A stretch of 64,000 nucleotides of DNA from CAWDYA01 sp963806495 (GTDB taxonomy: Bacteria; Acidobacteriota; Polarisedimenticolia; JACPZX01; DASXTC01), in contig CAWDYA010000006.1 in assembly GCA_963806495.1 (NCBI GenBank), forward strand, positions 62,001 through 126,000. The letters run 5' to 3'. The notes beneath the pieces are model-generated. The model saw only the letters and a list, made by a program, of their open reading frames with translations. It was not told the origin of the DNA and made no database searches. Of this stretch, positions 10,590 through 20,515 are shown piece by piece; within the stretch, counting starts at the first letter, position 1, and the number at the start of each line of letters is the position of its first letter. A program made the translations under genes and the position numbers.

Positions 10590-11254
10590 TGCCCCTCCTT
10601 CTCGGTCACCCGGGCGCGAAGGTCGGTGACCCAGTGGGCGACCTCGGCGTCGTCGGGGACGAGCCGGCTGTACGCCTCGTAGTGCTCGAGCGCACACTCG
10701 TTGTCCCCGAGATACAGCTCGCACAGAATGCCGAGGTTACGGTGCGCGTAGTGGAAGTCGGGGTACTTTGCCAGGGCCGCCTCGTAGCTCGCGCGGGCTT
10801 CCGTGAACCGCTCCTTGCGTCGCAGCACCATGCCGAGCTCGTTGTTGGCCACGGGGTGATCGGGGTACAGCTCCAGGGCCACTCGCAGGTCGGCCTCGGC
10901 GCTGTCCAGATCGCCGAGACGCGCATAGGCGATGCCCAGATCGATGTACGCCGAAGTGAGCTCGGGCTCCCGCTCGACCACCTTGAGCAGCAGGTCGATG
11001 CCGTCGCGGTATCGCGCCGCCTCGAGCATGCCCACCGCGGACTGGTAGTCGGCCCGCACCTCGTCTTTGATGCGCAGCCTCTGGGTGATGGTGAAACCGC
11101 CTGCCTCCTGCTCGATCTCCATGCGCGCGGGCTTCCGCTTGACCGGCTTGTCCGTTCCCGCCCAGCCGTAGCCGGCCAGCGCGAGGAACAGGACCGACCA
11201 GGCCAGACAACGCCCGGATCCGCCCTTTCGGGTGCCGTTACTCTGGATTCGCAT
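10586..11254 (-). CDS. Periplasmic tetratricopeptide-repeat protein
   Basis: 222 residues. The N-terminal signal sequence (AWSVLFLALAGYGWAG) is followed by about four TPR units (for example SAYIDLGIAYARLGDLDSAEADL and VANNELGMVLRRKERFTEARASY). TPRs mediate protein-protein contacts. The start at 11254 overlaps the end of the upstream large TPR gene by 17 bases, and the stop overlaps the next gene by four, so this is tightly coupled within the envelope operon. Confidence 0.85.
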   Translation of the reverse strand: MRIQSNGTRKGGSGRCLAWSVLFLALAGYGWAGTDKPVKRKPARMEIEQEAGGFTITQRLRIKDEVRADYQSAVGMLEAARYRDGIDLLLKVVEREPELTSAYIDLGIAYARLGDLDSAEADLRVALELYPDHPVANNELGMVLRRKERFTEARASYEAALAKYPDFHYAHRNLGILCELYLGDNECALEHYEAYSRLVPDDAEVAHWVTDLRARVTEKEGQ

Positions 11255-14200
11255 CGTCCACCGCTGAATCGTCCCCCGGCGCCGGGTCGGCGGCGTCGGC
11301 TGGCGGGACGGAAGTGCCTGACACGGGCGATCGGTATTCGTAGCTCTCGACGCCCTCGATGAACCCGCTGCTCGACTCGTCTTTGGCATAGCGCCCCGGT
11401 CTGAGCTGGATGAGCTGGCCGAGGCTCTTCTCGGTCCATTCGTTGACGACGCCGGCCTGCCGCAGCTCGAGGTTTTTCTCGTGCAGGTCGATGGCTTTCT
11501 GCTCGAACGGAGTCGCCTCCTCCTGCAGCACCTGCTCGTACTTCTCCAGCTCCTCCGGCCGCAGGTCGGCCGGGCGCTCCGACCCTGTCAGCGCGCGGCT
11601 GAAGTCGAGATAGGTCTCCGCCATGTAGTAGGTGGCGGCCGCGGTCACCTCGGCGATCTCGTACTAGACCAGGTGGTCCATCGCATCGATCGCCTCATCC
11701 ATGCGCTGCTTCTTCTCCTGGAGGCTCACCTCGAACGGCTGCTGCAGCTTCACGGCCACGGCATCGTCGTAGAGCTGCTCGGCGAGAACCAGCGCCGAGC
11801 GCGCGGCGAGGGTTCGGGTACGGGCCGTCCGCTCCGCACCGGCCTCGGCGTCGACGCGTACGATCTCGTTCAGCTCCTCGCGGTAGAGCCAGTCCTCGTT
11901 CGACGCCTTGTGGATCTGCGCGATCTTGAACCGCGCCTCGAGGGCAGCCTCCACGGGATGAGGGAACTCCCGCACGTAGCGGACGTACACGTCGAGGGCG
12001 TTCTCCGGGTCGTCCGACTGCTCGTAAAGATCTCCCGCGACGAGCAGCGCCTCGCTGATCATGTTCGGGTCCTCGGACTCGGCCGCAAACCGGTCGTACT
12101 CCGCTGCAGCGCGCGGCAGCTGGCCGTTTTCCCTGTAGGCATAAGCGATCTGTCGCGTGGCCTCGGGCTCCAGCTCGTGCTCCGGGTAGGCTTCGCGGAA
12201 TGCCTCCAGCACGCGCGCGGCCTCCGACCAGCTCTCCAGTCGTATGAGGGCGGCGCCGGCGTCGTATTCGGCCGTCGCCCGGATGGTGGAGTCGGGAGCA
12301 GCCGTACGTATCCTGAGGAAATTGTCGGCCGCGGCGCGGTAGTCCTGCGCCACGTTGGCCGCCTCGCCCTGCTTGTAGATCGCGGCGGCCAGGTTGTCCT
12401 CGAACCCCTTGCGCGATTCGTCCCCCTCGGGCGTGGCCGCGAGCACCTGCGTGTACGCCTCCTCGGCGCGCGAGTAGTCGGCGGTCTCGAACGAACCGTG
12501 CGCGACCACGATCCACGCCGAGCGCCGGAGCGCTGCATCCGCCTGCGGGTAGTTGTCGATGAGACGCTGTGCCGCCTCGATGGCCGGCGCGTATTCCTTC
12601 ATCTCGTACAGGTCGTCGGCGGCCGCCCCGAGGACCGGCCCCGCCTCTTCGTGGTCCGGGAAGGCGTCCACGAACTTGAGTGAGCTGGCGATGGTGTCCC
12701 GCTTGACCGCGTCCCGCTGGTCTTCACCTGCGACCTTCAGCTGCTCACGGTAGGCGTACACCGCCGCGTAGCCTGCGGCCGCGGACTGCTCGTGGGGCGC
12801 GTAGTCGTAGGCCGTGCGCTCATACTGCCGCGCCGCCTCGCCGAAATCCTTGTTCTCGAGAAGCAGATCCGCGAGCCGGTAGTTGATCGGCGGCGAGTCG
12901 GGGTCGGCCGGAAACGACGTGAGGTAGTCGTTGTACCAGCGGATGGCCTCGTTGTAGTCCGCCAGTTTCTCCTGCTCGTCCTCCGCGCCCTGATACTGGG
13001 CGTGATAATGCGTCGCGAGGTCCTTCAGGTTGGTCTTGAGGAAGGCGAGCACCTCGGGAGATTCCTCGGGCTTGAAGTGCTGCCAGTATTCGCTCTGCAG
13101 CCCGTACTTCGATGCGAACTCCCGCTTCGATTCCAGCACGAGCTTCGGGAACCCCCCCTTGGTGAAGGTGTCGATGATCCGCATGCTGAATCGCGGCGCC
13201 TCGCGATGGAACGGATACAGCGCGATGAACGCCCGATAGGTGTTCGCCGCGTCGTCGTAGCGCAGCTTGGTCAGGTAGTAGTCGCCCAGGTTGCTGTAGA
13301 CGCGGTCCTCGTAGGAGCGATTGCCGAACGTCGAGAAGTAGTCGCGGACGGCCTCCGGGCCGCCGAGATTGCTGAACGACAGGCTGATGACGCGATAGGT
13401 GTCGGCGACGCGGCGCTCGTCCTCCTCCTCGTGGGTCTCGTCGAAGTCGTAGCCGTTGGACACCTTGTAGTCGAGCAGCGCCATGTACCTGTGCAGTGCT
13501 TCCTCGTAGAACTCCTGCTTGTAGAGCGTCCACCCGAGCTTGTAGAGGGCCAGCTCGTAGTACGAGGAATCGGATCCCATGTCGATGATGGCCGAATAGG
13601 CGCTCTCGGCGTCACGGTACCGTCTGCGCGTGAAGAAGTACTCGCCTCGCCTGAACTGAACCTCGTCGTAGTGCTCGGAATCCGGGTTCGCGGCGATCAG
13701 GCGCTCCATGGTCGCCATCGCCTCCTCGGTGCGACCCAGCTCGTCATACGCCCGCGCCATCTGATAGAGGACGAGGTCGCGGTGCTCGTAGTCCGGGTAG
13801 TCGGTGAGCAGCTTCTCGTACAGGGCGATCGCCTCCAGGGGCCCCTTCGGGTCGACGCCGCCGCTCATCGAAACCGCCGACATGGCGCCCGTGTCGAGGT
13901 TCGCGAGTATCCCGCTCTGCGCCGTCGTGCGTTGCTCGAACTCCTGATCCGTTTCCTTCAGATCCGCGCCGGTGACCGCCGCGTCGGGATCCGTCCTGGG
14001 GGGCCGGACGCCCGGGACCGACTGCGAGCTCTCCGGAACGGCCATCTGCCGGGGCTTGCCATCCGTGGCGCGCAGGCCGAACTGCTTCTCGATCTCCAGG
14101 TCGGCCAGACGCCGCATCGCTTCCGGGGTCATTCGGGTTTCCGGGGTCTCCTCCAGGAAGCGTCGGTAGCTCTCCATCGCCTGCTGGAGTCCTTCCTCGA

Positions 14201-14333
14201 CCTTCACTTCCTGCACGTCCGGACGCACGTTCCGCAGTTCCGCCAGCGTCCCCGGCGTCGTCGCCTCGCGGTGCGAGGCACAGCCGATGAGGAGGATCGG
14301 CGCGAGAGCGAGCGGAACGACGCGACCCCTCAT
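11238..14333 (-). CDS. Large TPR lipoprotein interrupted by an in-frame TAG
   Basis: Lipoprotein signal with lipobox LIGC at residues 15-18, then many TPR-like repeats (SEHYDEVQFRRGEYFF, SYYELALYKLGWTLYKQEF). The frame is open for 889 codons, meets TAG at 11666-11664, and continues in the same frame for 141 more codons (YEIAEVTAAATYYMAETYLDFSRAL, then SERP and PFEQKAIDLHEKN motifs). This tail resembles the conserved C-terminus of this TPR protein family. The stop is probably a CAG or AAG to TAG change or a base error, because no second start or ribosome site is convincing; a GTG at 11648 could restart translation. The start shares one base with the upstream stop (TGATG). If the TAG is real, the product lacks its conserved end. 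Confidence 0.8.
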
Positions 14334-16214
14334 CACGGCTCCTCCACGACGTTCTGGGCGCGCGCGGCCCGGTCGTAGCTGTCGGCGACGGCATAACGCG
14401 CCTGCGTCTGCTGGGTCACGAGACGCTCCCGCCGGGATTCGAGCTGATGAATCGCCACTTTCTCGATCAGATCGCCTTGCCGGGTCATCAGGGTCTCGAC
14501 GCGCTGGAGCGCGTCCGATACGCGCCGACGCAGCGTTTCGATCGTCTCGTCGTATCCGATGTAGCTGTGGGTGGCGGCCTGTCTCGCCCGGACGAAGGCC
14601 TCGTACTGTCGATTGAGGGCGTCGACCTGGACGTCCAGCTCCGCGAGATGCGCATAGGCGGCGGTCAGACGCTCCTGGTACTCGGTGTCGAGCCGCCATG
14701 TGAGCATGCCGCGAAGCCGTTTCACGCGGTCCCGGAGCGCCGCCGTCCCGGTGTCGTCGCCGTCACCCAGCTGCTGCTCAATCCGCTCGAGGCGCTCGTT
14801 GATGAGTTGTTCCTCCGCGGTGGCCAGGTACTCCGGCCGGGGCGCCGTGAGCATTCCATGCAGGCGATCGCTGAGATGCTTCCGCTGCTCGAGACGCAGA
14901 CGCATCCGGGAATCCAGCTCGCGGAACTCTGTGTCGACTTCCGGCAGCATCGGCTCATAGTTCTCGCCGCGCAGCCGAATGATGTCCTGGAACGCGTCCA
15001 GGCTGGTCCCCCAGCCGATCAGCTTCGGATCGCAGATCCTCGAGATCGAGGTAGTTGTGCAACGCCGTCTGGAAGTCGTGGGAGGCCATCAGCTCCGTCA
15101 GGTAGTACGTCTCCGGCGCGCCCGGGAGGCTCCGTAGCCGTATCACCCAGGTGCTGTCCTGACGGCTCTCCTCGCGGACCAGCGCCTCGAGAAAGCGCCC
15201 CTCCTTGATGCTGCCGATCGACGCATCCACTCTTTCGATCTGTCCGGTGAATTCCTCCAGCGCATGCTCGTACATCAGCGCGGCCCGGCCGTTCAGGTCC
15301 AGGCTGGCGTACGCATGCGGCAGGGCGAGCATCGCCTCCTGGACGGCGACATCCGTCGGATCGCGCTTCACCAGGATGTTCCACGGGACGAGGGCGCGTT
15401 CGTAGCGTCCCGCCGTGGCATCCGCCCAACCCGCCCGCAGCAGGGCCTGGTTCGAGAACGGCCCTTCGAGCCGCACTCTGTCGAGCGATGTCCTCGCCCG
15501 CTCGAAGTCGGCCGATTCGAACAGCATGCTGCCGAGCACGAGGTTCGACTTGTCGCGGATAGCGAGACCGGCAGCATCGCCGGCCGGCAGCCGGCCGGCC
15601 TTGTCGAGCTGCGCGATCGCCTCATCCGGATGTCCGTCCTGCAGAAACGCGATGCCGAGGTTGTAAGCGACGAAGCCGGCCAGCCTCTCGTCGTCCTGCA
15701 GCGGCTCGAGCACCTCGGCGGCCTCGCCGGGATGCCCCGTCGCCATGTCGATGTTCGCCCTCAGGAACTCGACGTCGTCCTTTATCTTCTCGGGGACCGC
15801 GCCCTGGATTCTTCCGAGCGCAAGCTGCGCGTCGCCGAGCTGGTCCTTCTGGAAGAGAATGCGCGCCAGTCGGAATGCCGCCTCATTTCGTACGGCCTCG
15901 TCCACCGCCCCCTCGAGCACAGCCTTGATGGCCCGTCCGGCGCGCTGGTGCATGCGATAGTCGAGCTCGAAGTCCCCGACCGAGAACTCGGCGTCATTGA
16001 TGTAGAAGTGAAGTGTGTCGAGCTGTGGCTCGTCCAGGTGGTGGTACTGGTTGAGCTCGGTGTCGAGGCGCTCGATCGCCTCGAAGTACTGTCCCTGATA
16101 CGCGTGATAGAGCGCCTCACCGAAATAGAGGTCCCTCAGCTCGGAGCCCGCAGCCGGATGGGCCGCGAGTCCGACAGCCAGACCCAGTCCGATGATGCGG
16201 TGCGGCGCTCTCAT
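14333..16214 (-). CDS. Periplasmic TPR protein with coiled-coil C-terminus (one frameshift)
   Basis: About 626 residues after removing one base near 15027-15028 (CC run). Residues 1-24 are a signal peptide ending AAGS. TPR-like repeats follow (YFEAIERLDTELNQYHHL, EAAFRLARILFQKDQLGDA, FVAYNLGIAFLQDGHPDEAIAQLDKAG) up to about residue 400, then a helical coiled-coil segment (LPEVDTEFRELDSRMRLRLEQ onward). Without correction the upstream frame ends at 14955, while the downstream part only begins at an ATG at 14950. Correction joins LEDLRSK to LIGWGTSLDAFQDIIRLR, a plausible continuous helix. The gene lies three bases after its upstream neighbour and is coupled to the lipoprotein gene downstream. 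Confidence 0.85.
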
Positions 16215-16217
16215 CGA

Positions 16218-16799
16218 TTACCACTCCCCCAGAACGATCGGGGCGTTGCCGGAGTCCGGGCTCGCCAGCGTCAGGCCGACCAGCTCCGGCTTCACTTCCT
16301 TGCGAAAGGTGAACTGTTCCGTACGGCTGAAGTCCTCTCCGCTCGCCAGCTTGCCGTCCACGAGCACCTCGAGCTGGTGATCCCCGGTCGCCACGTTGCC
16401 CACGTAGACTCGCTGCACGCCGCCCTTGCGAAGCGCCTCGAGCTCCTTGAGGCTGTAGATGTAATGGGCGACGAGCTGGCCGTCGATCTTCAGCTGGACG
16501 GCATCCAGACGCATCGTGTCGCCCTTGGTCAGGAGGACGAAGAGCGCCACCTGCGTCCCGGACGGGTACAGCAGTTTCTCCTCGAGCTGGCGCAGCTCGG
16601 CCGAGATGCTGAGAACGTCCGATTTGATCTCCTGGACCTCCTGGTCGAGGCCTCTCATCTGCTTCTGCTGATCGCTTTTCTGAGCGCGCTGCGGGGTGCC
16701 CTGCTGGGCCGGCGATTGCTCGGTCTGCTCTGCCCGGCCGGGAACACTCCCGAGGCACAGCATCAGGGCGAGCAGAACGCTGCAAGATCTCAATGACAT
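16218..16799 (-). CDS. Secreted coiled-coil protein, first gene of the envelope operon
   Basis: 193 residues from the ATG at 16799. A signal peptide (SCSVLLALMLCLGSVPGRAEQ) is followed by a Gln-rich coiled-coil (about 45-85) and a beta-rich domain (TQVALFVLLTKGDTMRLDAVQLKIDGQ onward, read in parts). I do not recognise a named family. It is the first gene of the run to the AgmX-like gene and is followed after three bases by the TPR protein. It is therefore probably an accessory periplasmic subunit of the same machine. Confidence 0.75.
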   Translation of the reverse strand: MSLRSCSVLLALMLCLGSVPGRAEQTEQSPAQQGTPQRAQKSDQQKQMRGLDQEVQEIKSDVLSISAELRQLEEKLLYPSGTQVALFVLLTKGDTMRLDAVQLKIDGQLVAHYIYSLKELEALRKGGVQRVYVGNVATGDHQLEVLVDGKLASGEDFSRTEQFTFRKEVKPELVGLTLASPDSGNAPIVLGEW

Positions 16800-17783
16800 G
16801 TTTGCTCCACGGGAGGTGCTGCGCGACGTAGGGTGCATGCGCTCGTGCTCCGCTCGGATCGGACCATGGGTTCCTCGATTCACTCACTCGAGGCCAGAGC
16901 GGGGACCGGCCTTCGGCGCGGGTGGTACGATTGTGCTCCCTGTGGCGACCGTCAAGTTCTCCCTGTCGGGTATGAAACCGATTGGCGATGATTTGCCGAT
17001 GTCGCGATCGCTCGGCTCGTCGTGGGATTCCGGGTTTGCGATCGCGCGAGTTCGACCCACGGGAAACACGTGCATCACGGTCACACTGAGGGTGACGATC
17101 TTCGAATCTGCACCTTGGCGGCGACCGCTGGGTCGATACGCTCAGATTGCACAGGCGCTCGGAGTGCCGGATCCCTGTCGATTCATGCGCCCACGCATAG
17201 CATGTTTCTGTCCGAATGAGGAGGTCACACCCGTTGCCCCTGATTCCGGACCCCACAGGTAGCAACCCGGAGGCCTCATCGAGGCCTCGCACCGGCGGGC
17301 AGATTCCAGCGCCGGGGGGGGACGGCGACAGCGACGGGCATCGGATTGCGGAGGTGTTTGAGAACACTGGCTGCGCGTTGGCGGGCGCGATCACCCCGCT
17401 TCACTCCGAGGATCGGCCGCCCTCCGGTCCTGGTCGAATCCCCGAAGGCAGGGGTTCACGTGCCCGCGTACGCTACGCCCGGTGAGGATACGCGGCTCGA
17501 GCTACTCTCGAGGCCGAGCCCACCGGTGACACGATGCCGGTGAGCGAGCTGTGTTATGACCTGAGGCTCCTGCAGGAAGAGACACTCCACGGGGCTCTCC
17601 TGTCGCCCCGATCCGGATCCCCCCGCCCGAACCTTCCCCCAGGGGAAAGACCGCCCGCCGCGGTCTTCGTGGCGGTCTGGGCGCTCCGGGGTCGGGAGGG
17701 CGTTGCCCCGACGGCGCTCGAACACCGGTACCTCCGGGATTATCCGGGAGCGCAGGGCCCTGCAAAAATCTCAAAAAAAAGAC
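16800..17783. other. Intergenic region between divergent transcription units (984 bp)
   Basis: No ORF here has a convincing start, composition or family. The left part must contain the promoter of the 16.8-6.9 kb envelope operon, though I cannot place it with confidence. Two hairpins are visible: GAGGCCTC-ATC-GAGGCCTC at 17270-17288, and AAGACCGC-CCGCC-GCGGTCTT at 17647-17667. Neither is followed by a T-run. The stretch could hide a small RNA, but I see no known RNA family. Confidence 0.5.
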
Positions 17784-17812
17784 TAGACAGACTGGTCTGT
17801 ACGCCGTATAAT
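17784..17812 (+). promoter_or_regulatory. Promoter and operator of the TetR gene, leaderless
   Basis: TAGACA (17784-17789), a 17-base spacer and a perfect TATAAT (17807-17812) form a sigma-70-type promoter. The palindrome ACAGAC-TG-GTCTGT (17787-17800) lies over the -35 and spacer, an ideal place for repression. The start codon at 17820 lies only seven bases after the -10 box, so the transcript is probably leaderless. Confidence 0.8.
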
Positions 17813-17819
17813 CCTCGTC

Positions 17820-18428
17820 ATGAACAGGAAGCAGAGCCAACTCGCCACCCGGGCCCCACGGGAGAGGATCATGGAGGTCGCCACCGATCTCTTCTATCGC
17901 CAGGGGTATCGGGCGACCGGGATCAACGAGGTGATCCGGAAGTCGGGCGTCGCCAAGGCGACTTTTTACAGCCATTTCCCCAGCAAGGACGATCTCGGGC
18001 TCGCGTATCTGAGGCAGGTCATGGAAGGTGAGATAGAGCACCTCGACAGATCCATCCAGGCTGCGAACGGTCCGGTCGAGCGATACTACGCGGTCATGCG
18101 GTCGCTGGAGCCCTGGCTTCTCGACACCAGGTTCCGCGGCTGCGCGTTCATCAACATCGCCTCCGAGACACCGGATCCGAAACACCCTCTGCGCAAGGTG
18201 GGCAGGGAGGTCTATGACATCGCGCGGGCGCGCGTGGAGGCCATCGCGAACGAACTGATACAGTCGGATGTCGCGAAGTACGGTCATCTGGATGCCGCAG
18301 AGCTGACCGGTGAGTACATGGTGGCCTTTACCGGCGCCATAGCGCTGGCCGAGATCTATCACGCGATCTGGCCAGTCGAGGACGCATTGAAGACAGTGAG
18401 CCGTTTGATCGGAGAGTCGCCCCGTTGA
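17820..18428 (+). CDS. TetR/AcrR-family transcriptional regulator
   Basis: 202 residues. The N-terminal helix-turn-helix (ATGINEVIRKSGVAKATFYSHF, about 37-58 region) is typical of TetR, with a C-terminal ligand domain containing a Cys-bearing RGCAFIN segment similar to the DhaR/NemR-like branch. It is transcribed from a strong promoter overlapped by ACAGAC-N2-GTCTGT, and almost the same palindrome precedes the next gene. It therefore very likely represses itself and the diiron gene downstream (inference from site placement). The inducer is unknown. Confidence 0.93.
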   Translation: MNRKQSQLATRAPRERIMEVATDLFYRQGYRATGINEVIRKSGVAKATFYSHFPSKDDLGLAYLRQVMEGEIEHLDRSIQAANGPVERYYAVMRSLEPWLLDTRFRGCAFINIASETPDPKHPLRKVGREVYDIARARVEAIANELIQSDVAKYGHLDAAELTGEYMVAFTGAIALAEIYHAIWPVEDALKTVSRLIGESPR

Positions 18429-18448
18429 TTTTTTTTGCCCACAGCCCG

Positions 18449-18464
18449 GACAGACTTGTCTGTC
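18449..18464 (+). promoter_or_regulatory. Second TetR operator, upstream of the diiron gene
   Basis: The perfect palindrome GACAGAC-TT-GTCTGTC shares its core with the site in front of the TetR gene. It is followed directly by TAATAC (18465-18470), a possible -10 box, and by the ribosome site GAAGGAG. It lies in the 56-base gap between the two genes, so the downstream gene has its own regulated promoter. Confidence 0.8.
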
Positions 18465-18484
18465 TAATACGAAGGAGCATGGTC

Positions 18485-19420
18485 ATGCCGACGCTCGAAG
18501 CACGCCCCGTTGCCAGTGAACGCTACGCTCAGTGCATCGCCGCATCGAAACGGAACCGCTGGGAGATCGAGAAGGACCTCATCCGAGGCCGGAGGCTCGA
18601 TTTCGACCGAAAATTCCTCCCCGACGGACTCTCCAAAGTGAAAGACCTTGCCTTCCTGACCGAGGCGGAGAGACGGTTCATCAGCCAGATCCAGGGCCGA
18701 ACCTACGCCAACATGTTTGGCCTCGTGGAACGCTTCATCTGCGCCAAGGTGCTGGAGGTCGGTCAGGATCACGTCCTGGGAGATCAGGTCGCGCTGGAAG
18801 CACTGGTGCGCTTCAGCGACGAGGAGTTGAAGCACCAGGAGCTGTTCCGTCGTATGGAGCAACTGGCCGGAGAGCGGATGCCGGAGGGGTATCACTTCCT
18901 GCCGGATCCCAACGAGGTGGCTCACGTGGTGCTGGGCAAGTCCACATGGGCGGTGCTGGCCCTCACGCTCCATATCGAGTTGTTCACGCAGGTGCACTAC
19001 AAGGAGAGCATCGAACCCGACGAGAACCTGTCCGGGCTGTGGAAGGACGTGTTCCACTTCCACTGGAAGGAGGAATCCCAGCACGCGGTCATGGACGAGC
19101 TGGAATGGGTGCGGGAAGACGGAAAGCTCACCGCGGAGGAACGTGACCGGGCGGTGAGCGAGCTGATCGAGCTCGTCGCGGCGGTCGACGGGATCCTGCA
19201 GATGCAGGCGAAACAGGACGCCGAGTACTTCATCGCCAACAGTCAGACGCCGCTGACCGCCGATCACCGCGAGGCGATCGGCCGGACGCTGCTCAACGCC
19301 TACCGCTGGCAGTACATCGTCTCGGGCGTGCAGACACCGCGCTTCGGCAAGGTGCTGACGAGCCTCATCACCCCCGAGCAGAACGACAGAATCGGCTCGG
19401 CGCTGGCAACGATCGTCTGA
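18485..19420 (+). CDS. Putative ferritin-like diiron protein
   Basis: 311 residues from the second of two nearby ATGs, which sits seven bases after GAAGGAG. Helices carry spaced carboxylate/His motifs characteristic of diiron oxygenases: GLVERF, DEELKHQELF (ExxH), LHIELFTQVHYKES and WKEESQHAVMDELEW (ExxH-like). That is two Glu-x-x-His type motifs plus single Glu residues in the right order. No signal peptide, so cytoplasmic. The substrate is unknown. Candidates are N-oxygenases or fatty-chain desaturase-like enzymes. It is controlled by the neighbouring TetR, which suggests response to a small molecule or xenobiotic. Confidence 0.65.
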   Translation: MPTLEARPVASERYAQCIAASKRNRWEIEKDLIRGRRLDFDRKFLPDGLSKVKDLAFLTEAERRFISQIQGRTYANMFGLVERFICAKVLEVGQDHVLGDQVALEALVRFSDEELKHQELFRRMEQLAGERMPEGYHFLPDPNEVAHVVLGKSTWAVLALTLHIELFTQVHYKESIEPDENLSGLWKDVFHFHWKEESQHAVMDELEWVREDGKLTAEERDRAVSELIELVAAVDGILQMQAKQDAEYFIANSQTPLTADHREAIGRTLLNAYRWQYIVSGVQTPRFGKVLTSLITPEQNDRIGSALATIV

Positions 19421-19546
19421 CACCCTAACACGGCACCCGGAGACCGGCCGGGATCGCAGTCGATCCCGGCCGGCTCCCGCCCGGGGGCTCCTCGGTTGCG
19501 GCGATGGCCGCAGCCTCCGCCGCCCGGCACGTGGTATCGTGGAGGC

Positions 19547-20515
19547 ATGAGAGCAAAACAGAGGCACCTGCGAGAGCTCTTCCCTGAGACGAGGCCCTAT
19601 CGAACGGGCAACCTCAAGGTCTCCGACCTCCACACCATCCACTTCGAAGAGTGCGGAAACCCGCGCGGCAAGCCGCTCGTGTTCCTGCACGGCGGCCCGG
19701 GCGGCGGCATCGAGCCGATCTACAGACGCTACTTCTCGCCGAAGAAGTGGCGCATCGTGCTGCCCGACCAGCGTGGCTGCGGCAAGAGCAAGCCGTTCTC
19801 CGAGCTGCGCGAGAACACGACGTGGCACCTCGTCTCCGACATCGAGAAGCTCCGCGAGCATCTGGGTATCGATCGATGGGTCGTGTTCGGCGGCTCGTGG
19901 GGCAGCACGCTGGCGCTCGCCTATGCCGAAACCCACCCCGACCGTTGCAAGGCGCTGGTGCTGCGTGGGATCTTCATGCTGCGCCGCAGCGAGCTCCAGT
20001 GGTTCTACCAGGAGGGCGCGAGCCACGTCTTTCCCGAGGCCTGGGAGCAATACCTCGCGCCGATCCCGCCCCGCGAGCGGGGCGACATGATGAAGGCCTA
20101 CTACAAGCGCCTCACGAGCCGGGACCGACGCATCCGCCTGAAGGCCGCGCGCGCCTGGTCGATCTGGGAAGGAAGCACGAGCAAGCTGTACTTCGATCCC
20201 GAGCTGGTCAGGAAGTTCGGCGGCGGCCGGTTCGCCGATGCCTTCGCACGCATCGAGGCGCACTACTTCGTCAACCGCGGCTTCCTGAAGACCGACGATC
20301 AGCTCCTGCGCAACGTGAAGAAGATACGCCGCATCCCCGGCGTCATCGTTCAGGGCCGCTACGACATGGTCTGCCCCATCCGCTCCGCCTGGGATCTGCG
20401 TCGTGCCTGGCCCGAGGCGAAGCTCGTGGTGGTGCCGGACTCAGGCCATTCCATGACCGAGCCCGGCATCCGGAGCGCCCTGATCGAGGAGACCGAGCGC
20501 TTCGCCCGGCTTTAG
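19547..20515 (+). CDS. pip: Proline iminopeptidase (alpha/beta hydrolase, S33)
   Basis: 322 residues, usual for the family. The oxyanion segment HGGPGGG is at 49-54, DQRGCGKS at 74-81, the nucleophile elbow GGSWGS with Ser117, and the catalytic His in PDSGHS near the C-terminus. It removes N-terminal proline from peptides in the cytoplasm. The ATG at 19547 is taken because GGAGG lies directly upstream; no signal peptide is present. It is monocistronic and convergent with the next gene. Confidence 0.92.
   Translation: MRAKQRHLRELFPETRPYRTGNLKVSDLHTIHFEECGNPRGKPLVFLHGGPGGGIEPIYRRYFSPKKWRIVLPDQRGCGKSKPFSELRENTTWHLVSDIEKLREHLGIDRWVVFGGSWGSTLALAYAETHPDRCKALVLRGIFMLRRSELQWFYQEGASHVFPEAWEQYLAPIPPRERGDMMKAYYKRLTSRDRRIRLKAARAWSIWEGSTSKLYFDPELVRKFGGGRFADAFARIEAHYFVNRGFLKTDDQLLRNVKKIRRIPGVIVQGRYDMVCPIRSAWDLRRAWPEAKLVVVPDSGHSMTEPGIRSALIEETERFARL

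Noticed and set aside
11664..11666. Pyrrolysine at the TAG codon
   Set aside because: No Pyl genes are in the window, the protein is not a methylamine methyltransferase, and other genes in the window end with TAG. A base error or nonsense change is simpler.
12792..14378. Plus-strand ORF of 528 codons opposite the TPR lipoprotein
   Set aside because: The minus strand holds a convincing lipoprotein with TPRs in that interval. The plus product has no domain, and codon bias is that of a reverse-strand shadow.
16800..17783. Second GEMM or other riboswitch in the long intergenic region
   Set aside because: I looked for GACGCAAAG and the paired arms on both strands and did not find them; a GCAAACCC block alone is not enough.
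17534..18031. Plus-strand ORF across the TetR promoter
   Set aside because: It overlaps the start of TetR in another frame, spans a perfect promoter and operator, and has no domain.
18464..20263. Minus-strand ORF of 599 codons over the diiron and iminopeptidase genes
   Set aside because: Shadow of two real genes with clear motifs; no ribosome site and no domain.
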